DNA of 64,000 bases from the NCBI RefSeq assembly GCF_000002425.4, contig NC_037253.1:19787602-19851601 (forward strand), written 5' to 3'. A program made the position numbers and the translations under genes. Positions 1 through 12,654 of this stretch are shown piece by piece. This DNA comes from Physcomitrium patens (Eukaryota; Streptophyta; Bryopsida; Funariales; Funariaceae). Position 1 is the stretch's first letter. Every line of letters begins with the position of its first letter. The notes beneath the pieces were generated by a model. It searched no databases and had not been told where the DNA came from. It worked only from the letters and a program-made list of their open reading frames with translations.

Positions 1-1086
1 TACTGGTCTGCGTTTTCTTAGCTGCAGGAGCAGCAGCTGAAGGTCATGCGTTTGCTCAAACGAAAGTTTTTGTAGCCGATCGCAAGGACTTCACCAACTG
101 GTCTGCTGTCATTGTGGGCAAGGTGTTCTGCGATCGATGCATTCAGAATAAAGTCTTCCCATTCGCGCATCCCATGAGCAGTATGTCGCCTCCCCCACAA
201 TTGCGTTAGGACTTCTGCTTGTCGCTTGCAGTCCAATTATGTGAGTTCTGACCTGCTGTGACCGATTGCAGAAGCAAAGGTTTCGGTGCAATGCAAGGAC
301 TGGTCAGGTCGAGTCGTTGGTTACGCCAGAACATCAACAAATTTCCTCGGAGATTTCATCGTGCAATTCAAAGGCAAGAAGGATCTGTCCGGATGTTCAG
401 TTTACTTGGATGGAAGCTCGGATCGCAGTTGCAACATCATCGGAGGGGGACGTAGAGCCATCAGCTTGAAATCCAAGTTTTTGTTTCAAGCGTTCTACGT
501 AGCGGATCCTCTATTCTACAAACCTGCAAGGCCGATGGGATTCTGCCCTAAGAAGAGCCGACCATCGCGTGGAAGAATCACGGTCCCCTTTCCCAACAGA
601 CGCCCATCAACTTGCTCATATCTGTACGTAAAGGTTTCCCCTCCATGTGATTGGTTCATTGGACTTCTGCGTGTTATCGAATTGTTAGGAAACAAATGTG
701 TTGCTCAAAAAATTGACTCAAATTCCTTGCGCTCGCGCAGGGACTGGCTCCGTCCTGACTACAGATGCTACTGGCCCAAGGATTTATCACCATGGAAAAC
801 CTCAGTCGGCCGTGTGTTCGGTAGAGGAGCACAAAAGAAGTATGGCAATAAGCCGCTTGCGGGGGGTCTTCTCACAGGTGACGATCTTCTCCGCCAGGCC
901 ATAACCGCCCTTCTCAACTCCCGAACAAACAAGCATTTCTATATGTCTCCGCGCGGAATCAAGGCCAAATTCTCCAAGGCACTGTCCGGTTCATGGAAAG
1001 CAAAGTCAGCTCAAGCGAATGCATTTCGGAATGCCAACAACGGCTACGGCAAGGGCAAGTGCTTGCTCGTACCCTGCAAGTGGTGA
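1..1086 (+). CDS. Ole e 1-like (pollen allergen/extensin family) secreted protein, 5'-truncated
   Basis: The gene runs off the left edge. Visible exons are 3-180 (frame entered at base 3), 272-623 and 741-1086, with stop TGA at 1084. Introns are 181-271 and 624-740, both GT/AG. Phases match exactly, giving 291 residues plus stop. The first residues (LVCVFLAAGAAAEGHAFA) look like the end of a signal peptide. Next comes the Ole e 1 N-terminal block VIVGKVFCDRC, then KVSVQCKDWSGRVVG, a GCSVYL strand, MGFCPK, TCSY, and a YRCYW segment followed by FGRGAQKKYG and an ALLNS helix. These cysteine-anchored blocks are typical of plant Ole e 1/proline-rich wall proteins, which are secreted to the apoplast; their biochemical role is mostly unknown. 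The tail ends in a basic GKGKCLLVPCKW. Family assignment is strong; function within the family is not determined. Confidence 0.85.
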
Positions 1087-1435
1087 TCAGCTGCAGTTAG
1101 TTGCATTTTCCTATATGGGTTCTCTGAGCTCGTTCCCACAAGACTAAAACAGTTAATTAGTTGGTTCAGACCTTTCTCAATCCCTGCTACCACCTATTCA
1201 GTGGGCAAGATGGCATTGTTTTTTAGTGTTGTTACTTCAGCAGCTTCGACTGCCTAGTATTTCCATTGCAATTATTCTCTTACTCTAGCTTTATAAAAAA
1301 CACGTCTCATGGCGATTGTGCTCTTCCGTCTCAGAGCCATACAATTCCTTGCATTTTGGTGACTGATTCAATTTTTGAGCCTGTCCATTGTTGCGACGCC
1401 ACAAGGTTGAAGCTAATATTTCTGTTGTATAAACA

Positions 1436-1481
<46 letters not shown>

Positions 1482-3415
1482 GGGGGGGGGGATTCTATAT
1501 ACTGTCCCATAACTTCTCCAACTTTGATATGTGGTTTGATGTTGAACATTTCACCCATGTTGCTGGTTTCGGTTCTGGTGCTCTGAGAGCGAGTTCACCC
1601 TTTTGTGGACTCCTTGAGCACATGTGTACAATGCTATTTCCTAGACATTTTTCTTGGAAAAAATCAATGCTAAAGTTCAACATTCGTTTCTATTGGATAT
1701 TCTATTTAGGGCAGTTTTGAAATTCCAAAATGGGGCATCAATAGAGGGTCAATCTCTTGGGGAAGAAATTAAGTCACAAATATGTTGTCAATGAATGTTA
1801 CCCAATCCTTTTGCCTCTTTTAATGCTCCATTATGAAATTCTATGTATTTGAAGAAGATGCACATCATATAAAAATTTAATATCAATTAGATTTTTTAAA
1901 TGAAAATTTATTTATTTACTTTTATAAAATTTGTATGATTGGTTGGAGACTTGATTTATTTTTATTTTTATTTTTCAAAATAATATATAGATTGATTGGC
2001 TTTTAAAAATTAATTACACAAGCCTTGTTATATTAAGGGCAATGTCTATTAGCATAATAGAATCTAACAAAATGATTTAAATTAGTAAGTTCTAAAATTA
2101 TAACCAATTAAATACTAAAAAAAATTGTATTTATTCCAATATGCATATATTTTTTTTAAAGTTAGAATTTTTTATAAGATTTGTAAAAATGTAATTTTAT
2201 AATGAGGCTAAAATTTTGGCCAAAAATATAGTAATTGCAATATTATAAAATTTTGAAGTTGGTGAAGGTAAAAAAATCTTTTAGGTTTCCTATCAATCTA
2301 AATAAAAGTGGAAGATACTTATATACTTAAGATGTGGTCTTACAACTGTACTTGCAGTATTTGTACTTGGACAAATTTAAATATCAAATATGCATGTATA
2401 TTTATTTATAAATATGATGAGAACAAAGTGTTTCAACATGAATAAATAAATTTAAAATATATATTGTGAGATTATTTATTTACTATTTATGTTAAAGTTT
2501 TATTCATACTTATTTATAAAATAATCTTAATAAAAAATTACTTAAATAAATAAGTTTAATTTATTATGAATATAATTTTTTATTTTATTTGTTTAAATCA
2601 TGTGCATAAGTAGGTCCAAAACAATAAATAAGCATTGTCACCAACTAGAAATGTGACACAAAAAATTGTAATAATTTCTTAGTATTTAAAACTTCAACAA
2701 GCAGTGGAATTTTTATATCACAATTGTATATTTGTAGAAACTAAAAATCTAAAATAAATAGAATGGTAAATTTGTTTTGGAGTAATACACTTCAATTTAT
2801 GCCTCTTCATAGCAATTCTCAAAAGTTAGATCCTCTCTTCATTTTTTTGGAACCTAACCCTCTTTCAATTATAAACATGATTGTGCATCTTCTAAAATCG
2901 TATTCTCAATCTCATTTGTCTACTGAGATACCCACAATTGTGTTTTCATTTGCCAATTTAGAGGCAACAATTTCCGAACTACTTGAAATTTTTTAGCTTA
3001 AAGTGGCACATGGATATTGGATGCCTCCGTTAATATGCTACCACGTCGTGAACATGTTTCTTCATGACCTTTTCATGACGGAATATCTGTGATGTGTAGC
3101 AAACTCGACCAAACAGGTTCGCTGATCAACAAACAACTCTACGATGTGGTTTCTTGGAGAGTCTATATTATCCTGTATTTATACGAAAAAACATTCTTTT
3201 AAGCCGATTACGTGAATCGAATGTGTGTCTCCAAAAGAAAACTGCAAGGGCCTAAAATAGCATGGTGTTCCCACGAAAGTTGTACAGAAACAATATATCC
3301 AACTTTTTTAGCATTGAAGTACTGATAAAAGAATATTCATGAAAGACGCAATCGACCGGGGCTGAATGACAAAGAGAAGTGCAAACCAATCAAGTACAAT
3401 ATAATGGTCTTCAAG
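1087..3415. other. Intergenic region between convergent genes, AT-rich
   Basis: This region holds the 3' flanks of the Ole e 1-like gene and of the minus-strand CDC25-like gene, which converge. The first 600 bases have mixed composition. From about 1850 to 2760 the sequence is strongly AT-rich and low in complexity. I see no conserved ORF; the open frames at 1266-1586 and 2763-2996 match no family I know. Confidence 0.6.
1440..1491. repeat. Compound microsatellite (AT)n(GT)n(G)n
   Basis: Pure AT dinucleotides run into GT dinucleotides and end in about eleven G. It sits downstream of the Ole e 1-like gene. Confidence 0.95.
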
Positions 3416-4926
3416 CTATGCAGCGTGAGTACATACAAGGTCCTGGCAACTGCAGATAGGCCGACCTGATTCTGCCCAACCATTAAAGCCCCGTTCTAGA
3501 ACCACGATGCTGGGAACTTTCTCAATTTTTCCTTCAGTCTTTGCATTGTTCAAATGCTCACTCAGTTTTCGCGCACAGGTGGGGCCCCGAACCTGCACAT
3601 GGAAGATGTTGTGAGGGTGTAGCCAGATAAAAAAAATCTTCTACTGTTTAATCACAAGAAATATCTTCACCATATACTGCTTGAGCATGATGTACTTTGC
3701 AATCCTAATGACCGCACTTCATATTATGTCACCAAACTCTTTAAAAAAAGGAAACTCACCTGGCTGAAAGCACAATGGAAAACTACGGTTTCTTTGTTTT
3801 TAACCTCCTCGATCAACTTCGGAAGATTCTCCTCAAAAGTGCTACTGGAAAAATGCATAGAGCCTGCTATGTGTCCATCAAAAGCACGCTCCTCGTCCCT
3901 GTCGTTCAAAGCATACACAGATGTTATTGAGATTCTAAGATCGCAATTCATACACATCTTCAACGAAGCGGTATCCTTTTCACTAAAGCTTCAATTTGGT
4001 ACTCCAAAACTATGCCAATTCATTTATTCATCAATCTGAAAATTAGTTTTCTAACTTCTCTGAAATATAATAAGCCTTCCTCATGATGTTTGCAGTACGC
4101 TGATAAGCCCTTACTGACAAAAATCTATAGAGCCAATTCTGAAGCAGATACGTGGCATTAGCAAGGGAAAAACAGAAAGCATGCCGATGCAACATGATTG
4201 TGCAGAACATGTATATAGAAGGACTACAAATAATAATAATAATAATAATAAGAAGAAGAAGAATACGCATTGTAACCACAGCAATCGCTGCCAATACCTA
4301 CTCACGAACATCTCAAAAATGATGCTTCAGCCTCACTGCGTACATTTTTGGTTGTGATGAATCTTAGTTTACTTGTTAGGGGCGAAGTGAGCGGAAACAG
4401 TGCTCGACCTCAGAGAAAAGAGATCGTGATCACAATCGCTATCTTCTCCAAACAGGCTCACAGCCATGTCCCAGATCAACCCCGTTAATCAAAATCCCAT
4501 AAATTGATTCATTAAGTTATTATTAGAGAAGTTTCATAAGCCTCATGGTATGCTCGACTAAACAGTCACCATAAAACAGTGTATTGACATCCAATTGAAT
4601 TTGATCACAGAGCACTAGAAACCTAAACCTCGGCCACATCCAAAAATACAAAAAACATCAAAATAAATAATTAAAACCTCAGAGTCTTCACAAAGGTTGC
4701 CAATTTCGTCCCCTTCGTGTACCAAAATCAATCCGCTTCCTGACCAAATACAAAAGCATCGCATGACGTACCCACCACTGCCGACGCACTCTATCCTCTA
4801 ATCTCCAATTCTCACAGAAGCGGCACAACGTACTGACCTAACATCCACCACTGCGATCTTCGGCCCTTGCAACTTCACGAGCTGCTGTCCGGAAACAAAC
4901 GATACGGTTGAGTTCAGGCCCGCCAT
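3416..4926 (-). CDS. CDC25: Plant CDC25-like rhodanese-fold phosphatase / arsenate reductase (ACR2 type)
   Basis: Three minus-strand exons: 4926-4838, 3898-3760 and 3592-3416 (stop TAG). Introns of 939 and 167 nt have GT/AG ends. The joined frame codes 134 residues, close to the roughly 132-146 of the Arabidopsis homologue. Residues 24-45 ([12 protein letters not shown], then [10 protein letters not shown]) form the rhodanese N-terminal half. Residues 71-78 read HCAFSQVR, the HC-X5-R active-site loop with catalytic Cys72 and Arg78. RGPTCAR and LERGFNGW follow, and a Cys-rich tail (CSCQDLVC) resembles the zinc-binding end of the family. Arabidopsis and rice members are reported both as Cdc25-type tyrosine phosphatases and as arsenate reductases; which role holds here cannot be told. 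The ATG at 4926 gives the family N-terminus ([13 protein letters not shown]). The frame is open further upstream, so a longer start is possible but less likely. The loop is split by intron 2 between Gln76 and Val77. Confidence 0.93.
4228..4262. repeat. Microsatellite (AAT)n(AAG)n in a CDC25-like gene intron
   Basis: About seven AAT triplets are followed by four AAG triplets. It lies in the 939-nt first intron of the minus-strand CDC25-like gene. Confidence 0.95.
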
Positions 4927-6095
4927 AGCCGCCACAGCACTCTCGCAGTTGAATGCACGAACACCTTCCTGTTTGCTGCTCTTCGGCTTCCAGGTATCCT
5001 TCGAACGCACGGACGAACGCCGTTTCCCTTTCCAGCAGATGTACATTCAAGAGGAGACGTGAAGGCGAGCCAACAAAGACACAAAAAAGACGAACTTGCT
5101 CCTTCCCTCACGAAATGACGTGCACATATCTATGTATATACATATATATATGTATACACATATATTTATAGCTGAACAGATAGATGTGCAGGCATGCTGG
5201 TCCGCCTTGTCCACCACTGTTCAGACTCCATGCTCACTTTGATGAAACTCCTCCGCGGGAATCAAGCAGAGGCGGGCCAGCACTCCGAGGCTTCCTCCGA
5301 CAGAGAGCACTTTCGATCCCTTTTGTCTCTCCTTTTGCCATCCCACGCAAATCGCTTGCTCGCCTTTCTTCGCAACCAAAGGGCATCTTCCCCAACCATA
5401 CTGTTCGTGACGTTGAGCTTCTGTTGGCGGAAAACATCCATGTTGGGCAAGTGACCGTGGAACCCATGCGTGTATTAGGGTTTTCTCTCTATTCACGTCT
5501 CAATCTATTCATGTGGTGGATTCTCAATTTTGATTTTTTTTTTTTTTGATTTTTTTTCCAGATTGGGAGGGTTGGTCGGAACTTTTTTTTCACATTGGGG
5601 CCGTAGATGATTACCTCACAGTGGATTTGTTATTTGTGGACAGGTTAGCTTAGCCCATTTCCCTACTCATCACCTTTGTAGCAGCAAGTGAGGCACCTGG
5701 TTGGACAAAACTCTTGTTTTGACTAATAGAATTGAGTTTGGCCAACATTGCATCAACAGTAGAGGTGGAATTTGATGTTGGAAACTCCATTGATTGGTTC
5801 TAATGTATATAGCTTGAACAATGATATAGACTTATAACCTCATTGTTTGTTTTGATTCCCTCTTTATATTTTCTTTAGGTACTTTTTTTTCTTTGTCTTC
5901 TTTCTACTATAAGCACTTAAGAGTTCTCTTTTTCATTTATCTTTATTTGGACTTGATTATAGGTTCATAAACTAAATAAGTGAGCATGCAAAAAAATAAT
6001 CAAACAAATGAATAAGTTGTTTAGATTTTATAGTTGGATGGATAATAGCATTATCAAAACATGCAAAGCCAAGATTTTTTCAAGTATCGTAATGA
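4927..6095. other. Upstream region of the CDC25-like gene, then transition into repeats
   Basis: Bases 4927-5480 are GC-richer and probably hold the 5' UTR and promoter of the minus-strand gene. An AT/TA microsatellite lies near 5130-5170. The plus-strand open frame at 5184-5549 has no recognisable domain and I do not call it a gene. From about 5530 (T tracts) the sequence becomes AT-rich, and at 6096 the first LTR begins. Confidence 0.5.
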
Positions 6096-6631
6096 TGTCA
6101 CAAACATACCTATAATTATTTACATAATATAAATACGTAGATGTAGGTAAAAATAAGTTAATTTAATAATATCTTATAGACAAGCTTCTTAGAAGCTTCA
6201 TAAATATGATTTTATCTTTAAACATGTCTATAGGTGATTGATAGATTAAAAACTTGGCCAATAAGTTAGCTACATATTACATATATTGGTAGCTTAAAGT
6301 ACAAGCTAAGAATGTGGTATGCATATACAAAACTTGCTTTGGAAGTTAAGATATGTGTCTCATAAATTGGACATGTATTGGAGGTCCTATAGAATATTGC
6401 CACATACCTCTCAGTTAGATTATATAGAAGTAAGAATGAAGTTTTCTTCACAATTGTCAATCCCTTTCTTGCTTCTAATCTAGCTTCAAGAGTTTTTAAT
6501 TTTTTAGCCTTTGGCAATAGCCATCCTAGCTTTTTATTAAATATATTTATTTTCTTATTTTTACTTTATCATCTCTCTTTGATTCATTTCTCACTTGTTT
6601 ACATATCTTCTTTGATTTTTTGTTCTTGACA
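6096..6631 (+). repeat. 5' LTR of element B
   Basis: Starts TGTCACAAACATACC and ends TTCTTGACA. It aligns end to end with the LTRs at 18450, 27082, 28011 and 28990. Shared blocks are AAGCTTCTTAGAAGCTTCAT near the start, GGAGGTCCTATAGAA in the middle, and GGCAATAGCCAT towards the end. Confidence 0.88.
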
Positions 6632-6889
6632 AATCGACAAGAGTCCTAATTGATTGTTCTTGTCTTGTTTTTAGAAGTGAGTAAATTATCCCACTTCTAT
6701 TGTTGTATTTCAAAATTTGTGGACTATCCATTTTAAACTAACATTGACTTTTTTAGCATTGATTTTTTCTTTAAAGAGAATAGATTACCTATCTTTGTAG
6801 AAATTCTTATTTAATTTTAGGGATTGTAGATTATCCTCTTCTAATTTGACTTTGAATTTATTAAGTTATTTAAAATAGAAGAAAAAATC

Positions 6890-7747
6890 ATGGATGCTAT
6901 ACTTGACAAAAGTGAAAATAAATTTGTAATTATTATAGATCTTCATGAGCTTGTCAATACTCTTAGGGATGAAAATTTCACCTATTATCATCACCAACTA
7001 CAAAAGTACTATTTCTATGCATATGGAAGAAGTCTAAAGTCTACGCCAAAAAATTCTGCAATTGAAGGAAGTAAGTAGATTGACCTCATAATCAAATCTA
7101 AGAAGTCTTGCTTTTAGAAGCACAAAAGAGACAAGAATTAGTATGCTCAAGAAATTTGATAGAATTTTTTTTTGAATATTTCTACAACAAGTCAAGCTCT
7201 ATCTAAGGTTGCATCCTTTCAATATCTTCATGGATTTACTCAAGTTGGATTTATAAATACACTTTTATTTGGAAGTGCTCTCTCTTATTTATATTTTTGA
7301 TAGAAAAATATTCACAACTATTTTGTAATTTGAATTTATTCCTAAAAGTATTTATGGCCACATTTCAAAAAAGTGATTAAACAAGAGTAATAGAGTCCAA
7401 GCACTTATTTTTATAACAAGAATTACAATTAGCCACCATATATATTGCTGAATTCCAAAGCCTTGCTTGTGACATGGACCAAAACAATAAAGCCCTTATC
7501 AATCAATTTTAATATGAATTTTAGAATAACATTAAATATTTATTATTGAAATATTAAAAACAAATTCTTTAGAATAATTTATTGCTCAAGCCATTGCATG
7601 CAAGAATCTATTATTTGAAAGGCATCAAGAATAATTCAAGTAATGACAAAAGCTCTTAAGTTTTTTAAAAACTTATTCATCAAAGCCACAACAAATGCAA
7701 ATTGATATGATATGTTTTAAACCTTATATTGAAGAAGAAAAGACTTA
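6890..7747 (+). pseudogene. Element B gag remnant (first part)
   Basis: A short open frame from 6890 to 7078 begins after an ATG. Downstream the translation STKETRISMLKKFD matches the element C gag piece SIRESRIALSKKFD (about 19422-19470). The frame is broken throughout and interrupted at 7748 by insert G. Confidence 0.6.
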
Positions 7748-9003
7748 ATATTGTTGGAGTAGAGAAAATTTGCCTTAAGAAAGTATTAAACTTCTGGCTA
7801 TTATTAATTGCTCAATCAAGCCTCAAGATAAAAAAAAAAAATACCAATTTCATACATAAAAATTTCTCTATAAGAGCAATTATATTAATACATAAGCCTT
7901 AATTAGCAAAGTTCACTAAAATGTGATAAAAATATAATAAAATCTTGTATATCCTTTACATAATTTTTTTTCAAATATCAATAACTCATATCTTATGATT
8001 GGACTATCCAAACAAATCTAAATTTTATATGAAGTATTGATGTACTTTTAACAACTATTACAACAAATTCCAACTACAAATTTGTTGTAAATTTTGAGAT
8101 ATTGCCAAAATCCTAACAATAGCTTCAAATCCTTGCTTACATATACCTATGTGCAAATTTCTTCATATCTCACAAAATAAATATTCAAATACCACAAAAT
8201 TTTGATATTTAGCTTTTTAACCTAGTAACACACACTTCTACAAATTTTGACCTAAAAATTCACTTGAAAACTCAAGATATGGCTCCAATCATTACTATCA
8301 ATAAAACAACTTATTTATTACTTTTGAATTACATATGCTATCTTTAATACTCTATAACTTCTTCATAAAAACTCCAAAAGAAAAAATTATTTCATTAGAG
8401 ATATAGATCTTGAAATTGTCTTTGTGGTTGTCTCTTTCAATCTCCAAAATCTATCATAAAATTCCTCGTATCTTCAAAACAACAATAGTATCTTTTAGAA
8501 AGATATCTTAGCTTCAAATGACTATAAGTTCATTATCTTAATTCCAAATCCTCTAAAGTTTATACAAAAATGATAGTCCAAATCCTAAACCTTTATAATC
8601 TTTGCTTTTGATTCTCAAATTCTTCTTTTGAAGTCGCCAAAATCCTTATTATGGTTGCGGACAGCCTGCTGAATGCCTATTGGGCATAGCCTTTGACCAA
8701 TAGAGATAAAGATCTTTACTTTTAGCCTTCATCCATCAATATCTTGCTTTCATTCTTCCTAATAAGCTTCTTAGAGGTTTGAATCTTCATCTTTGAGCCC
8801 CAATCTTTTCCTTAAATTTTATACTAAATATCTAAATCCTATATAATTTAAATATTATAATAAACATAAATAAATATCAAAATAAATTTTCTTACAACTT
8901 TCTTTAAATTAACCTACTAACCACTTTAAAATACATCAATACTTATAAATATATTATCTATTTTAGTTAATTTTTACATATAATAAAAAATTATAATACG
9001 ACA
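7748..9003. mobile_element. Insert G: unclassified 1.26-kb insertion in the element B gag
   Basis: Aligned to element C (20040-20110), element B is continuous up to AAAAGACTTA at 7747 and resumes at ACATCATCAAGAGG near 9004. The intervening stretch has no counterpart in C. It is non-coding and AT-rich apart from a short GC-richer patch (about 8640-8700). Ends resemble a degraded TG...CA element (TATTGTTGG to ATACGACA), so a solo LTR of another family is the simplest guess. I found no clear target duplication, and ends are uncertain by a few bases. Confidence 0.55.
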
Positions 9004-9318
9004 ACATCATCAAGAGGATTTGTATTTATATTGTGGAAAAGCTAAGCACACTGCTTAACATTCTTCAAAAAAAAAAATCCAATCACAAAATGAAGAGCAT
9101 GGTTGCTTACAAAGATAATACATTGAAAAAAAAAATCTCCAATTATAATTAGAATCATGCATCTAGAATCATGTGCAACATTTACTAAAGGTTCTATTCT
9201 CTCCTTAAATCCTTCACTTTATCTTATAATAGATGTGTATTTATAATCTAAAAATCACAAAGTCTTTGCCTTATTAGATTCAAGAAAATCAGCTTGTTTT
9301 ATAAACAAAGACTTTGTC

Positions 9319-9825
9319 TGAAATATAATTGGTCTATCTCAGAAATCCAAGATCTTTTTAATCCACAACAATATAAAGCCTCATCACAAAATAGGATAAA
9401 ATAGACTTGAATAAAATTAAATGGAACTGAATGAAATAAGATATAAAAGACAAAATTGAGCAAATGGAAATAGAACAAAATAAAATTAAACACAAAATAC
9501 AAAACCAAATTTTACTAAGAAAAAGAGTTCAAAGCCATATTTGACTAAATGCCCCAAAAGGCCATCGCCAGTCCTATTTATATCTTATTCTATAACCTTG
9601 GACTTTCTAGAATGTTCTTAGGTGGTAGACCTCATATAAATAATTACTTAAAATTCTTTTTTTAGAAGATTCTATGATAGGTTCCATCCTAATAACTATC
9701 TTAAATTTTTTTAGAATATTCTATAATAGATCCTATCTAGTTTGTTAATCTAACCCCAATTCTAGAAACTTCTATGGTTCTAACTATCTATCCTTATACA
9801 AATATCTTATTTATATCTTATTATA
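9319..9825 (-). repeat. 3' LTR of element A
   Basis: On the plus strand it starts TGAAATATAATTGG. On the minus strand a polypurine tract (AGAAGGGGATTAAC) lies just outside its inner end. It shares blocks such as GCCCCAAAAGGCC with the copy at 14432. Confidence 0.88.
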
Positions 9826-9867
9826 GTTAATCCCCTTCTACTAATATAGAACGTCCTTATTTTGTCC

Positions 9868-10125
9868 TCAATCGTATTTTCGAATTATCTCTTGGCAATG
9901 GCTGAGGTATTGTATAGGTTCCCATGTTGCATCATCAATGAGATAACCTTTCCAAAGAAATTTGTATTGAAGTTGTAGACATCTACTACCATAACATAAG
10001 TAGCGATGGTCCAAAATACTACCCACTTCATATTCTTGTTGGTTATTAACTACAATTGGTGGTCGTGGTAGTTGGTGTTGATCTAAAAAGTACTTTAGCT
10101 TAGTATGAAATTCCTTTAGTTGCAA
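9868..10125 (-). pseudogene. Element A integrase C-terminus with chromodomain
   Basis: An open minus-strand segment of 85 codons. The aromatic and acidic chromodomain signature reads YEVGSILDHR, then LQYKFLWKGYLIDDATWEPI. Chromodomains of gypsy chromoviruses are thought to steer integration towards modified histones. It is the best-preserved piece of element A; the rest of its integrase has stops. Confidence 0.85.
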
Positions 10126-11832
10126 AATATAGAAGACTGGATGGATTCAAATATGTAGCAGAAGCTTGACGTAATATGCGACATCAGAAATCATTACAAA
10201 AATACGAAAAGGTCCAAGCCATCAAGGTGCTAATTTACGAATTTGAGTTGATGTAGCAAGTGGCAAGTTGGCATTAGAGAGTAACACCTAATTGCTATCT
10301 TGAAGATTTTATGTTTTCAGTGGTTATCCGCATATTGCTTCTGTCGATTTTGTGTAGTAAAAAGGTAGTACCGTACCTCTTCTAAGGCCATTGAAAGCTG
10401 TTGTATAAATCTTTTATTATTGGGTTGTTGGTATCGATGGAAGCATGGAGAGTTACTGGCATAATTGGATACTAATCGATATTAAGAAAAAAATGATGAA
10501 TGATCGATATTTGCTTGAATACTATCATTGTAAGCAAACTCTAAGGGTGTCAAATATTCATCTCAATCATTATGATGAATAACTATAAATATCTGCAACA
10601 TATCTTCTAAGGTCTGATTTGCCCACTTTGTTTGTCTATATGTTTGGAGATAGAAGGCTATAGACATGATAAGTCCTATATCTAGTAGCTTGAATGAGGC
10701 TTGCCAAAAACTTCCCATGAAGCATGGTTCTTGATCTAAAATAATGACACGAGATAATCCATGGTAAGGAAAGACAATATCAAAGAAAATTCATACAAGT
10801 ATTGAGGCATCAATATCTGAGTGCATCGTAGCCAAGTTAAGTTGCTTTGAGAATCAATTCATAAAGACGACAATTAGAATATTATTATGAGGCGTTTGTG
10901 GCAAACACATAGTACGATCCATAGTCATCTACTTCTAATGTGTCATAGATAGAAAAATTGACTGTAGTAGTCTAGAAGATACTATATTATATGTTTTTAT
11001 TACATTGACATGATTCATAGGAGCGTACAAAGGCTTGAATATTATAATCCAAACTTGCACAAAATCATGTCCCTGAAATCCATTCTATAATTTTCTCTCA
11101 TCACAAATGTCCAGATATTGGAATGTCATATCCTTCTTGAAGTATGTACATTTGGAGTATAGCATTGTCAAATACATAAATCTACTTTTTGAAATAGAGC
11201 AAGCCATCACTAAGAATGTAACCTCGATATTATATATTATCCACTTTTAGTTAATTACTAACCATCTTGAAATAAGCATCTTAATGTGTAGCTTCCTTCC
11301 ATTTTCTTTTTTTTGTTAGATTTAAAATGATATTATTAATTATAGCAACTTTTATCTTATTTTTTGATTCGTCTTTTAAGTTTGGTTTCCATAATAAGTT
11401 GTCTTGCATAGTAGGTTATTGCTCTTGCTTGTATTCAAGCTGAATATCAAAAAACTACAATTATTCTTTTCAACAATGATGTCACAATTTCATATTTTTC
11501 AAATGCAAATCATATAGCAAGAGTCAATGCTCAGTTCAAACAACCACTAGCTTTTCCAATAGATAGTGTCACCATACTTTTGTAGTATATACAATCGCTA
11601 ATTGCTCTCAATCATGTATAGAGTAATTGTGCTCTACCCTTCTGAGCTTACGTGATTCATACACCACACGTTGAAGGCGTCTATCAAAGTCTTATTGAAG
11701 GACTACTTCAATAACAAAGTCAAAAGCATCAATGTCAAGCATACAAGGAAGATTAGGATCATACAATTATAATATTAGAGCAATAATGAGTGCATCCTTC
11801 AACTTATTAAAGGTATTTTGTTGCTTTAGTTT

Positions 11833-12640
11833 CTATTCAAATGGAGCACCTTTCTCTAATAGATTTATCAATGAGGCAATATTGTGAGTAAATTGCCAAA
11901 TAAAATGGCAATAATATTTAGTAAGGCCTAAAAATGAGCAAACTTTATAAGAATCTTTGGAAGTTGGCCAATCTTCTACTGCATTTACCTTATCTTGTTT
12001 CATATGCATACCTTTGGAAGATACCACATGCCTCCAAAAAGTGACTTTAGACTTCCAAAGTTCACAATTTGATTGCTTATAATAAAAGCGACTATTTTAT
12101 AGTTGACATAACATTTCTTATAAGTATTGCTTATGCTTTTTATAGATTTTATTATATACAAGGATATCATCAATGAAGACAATTACATACGTGTCCAAAA
12201 AATTTTAAAATAATATCTTCATATGATTCATAATAGAGGCTAGAGCATTGATGAGGCCAAAGGGTAAAACCAGCCATTCAAAATATCCATAGCGCATAGA
12301 AAATGCCATCTTTTTCACATCCTCTCTTGCAATAGGTGTTTGCCAATAGCTGCTTTGAAGATCTAATTTACTAAAGATGGTCATACCTCAAATTTGGTCA
12401 AAAAGATCATCTATGCATAGAAGTGGATATGCATTTTTAATAGTATGCTTATTGAGGCCTTGAAAGTCGATGCAAAGGTAAAATCTACTATCTTTTTTGA
12501 GTACAAAGAGTACAAGTACTCTCTATTGTAATGTGCTTTTTTAATTGAGGTCTTTCTCTAAGCTTTTGTCTAATATTTTTCATAATTCTTTAAGTTTTTT
12601 TTAGTATTAGACAATAAATTGGTCAACTTATTAGTTTTGC
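11833..12640 (-). pseudogene. Element A reverse transcriptase remnant
   Basis: Minus-strand translation gives GYFEWLVLPFGLINALAS and VFIDDILVYNK (about 12130-12290), then a C-terminal RT block at 12027-11833 with SFLGLTKYYCHFI. These are standard Ty3/gypsy RT motifs. In-frame stops separate the blocks. Confidence 0.85.
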
Positions 12641-12654
12641 TTTATTCAATAGTT

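Noticed and set aside
5184..5549. Plus-strand open frame of 121 codons upstream of the CDC25-like gene
   Set aside because: No domain; three other frames are also open in this GC-rich promoter stretch, so it looks like chance.
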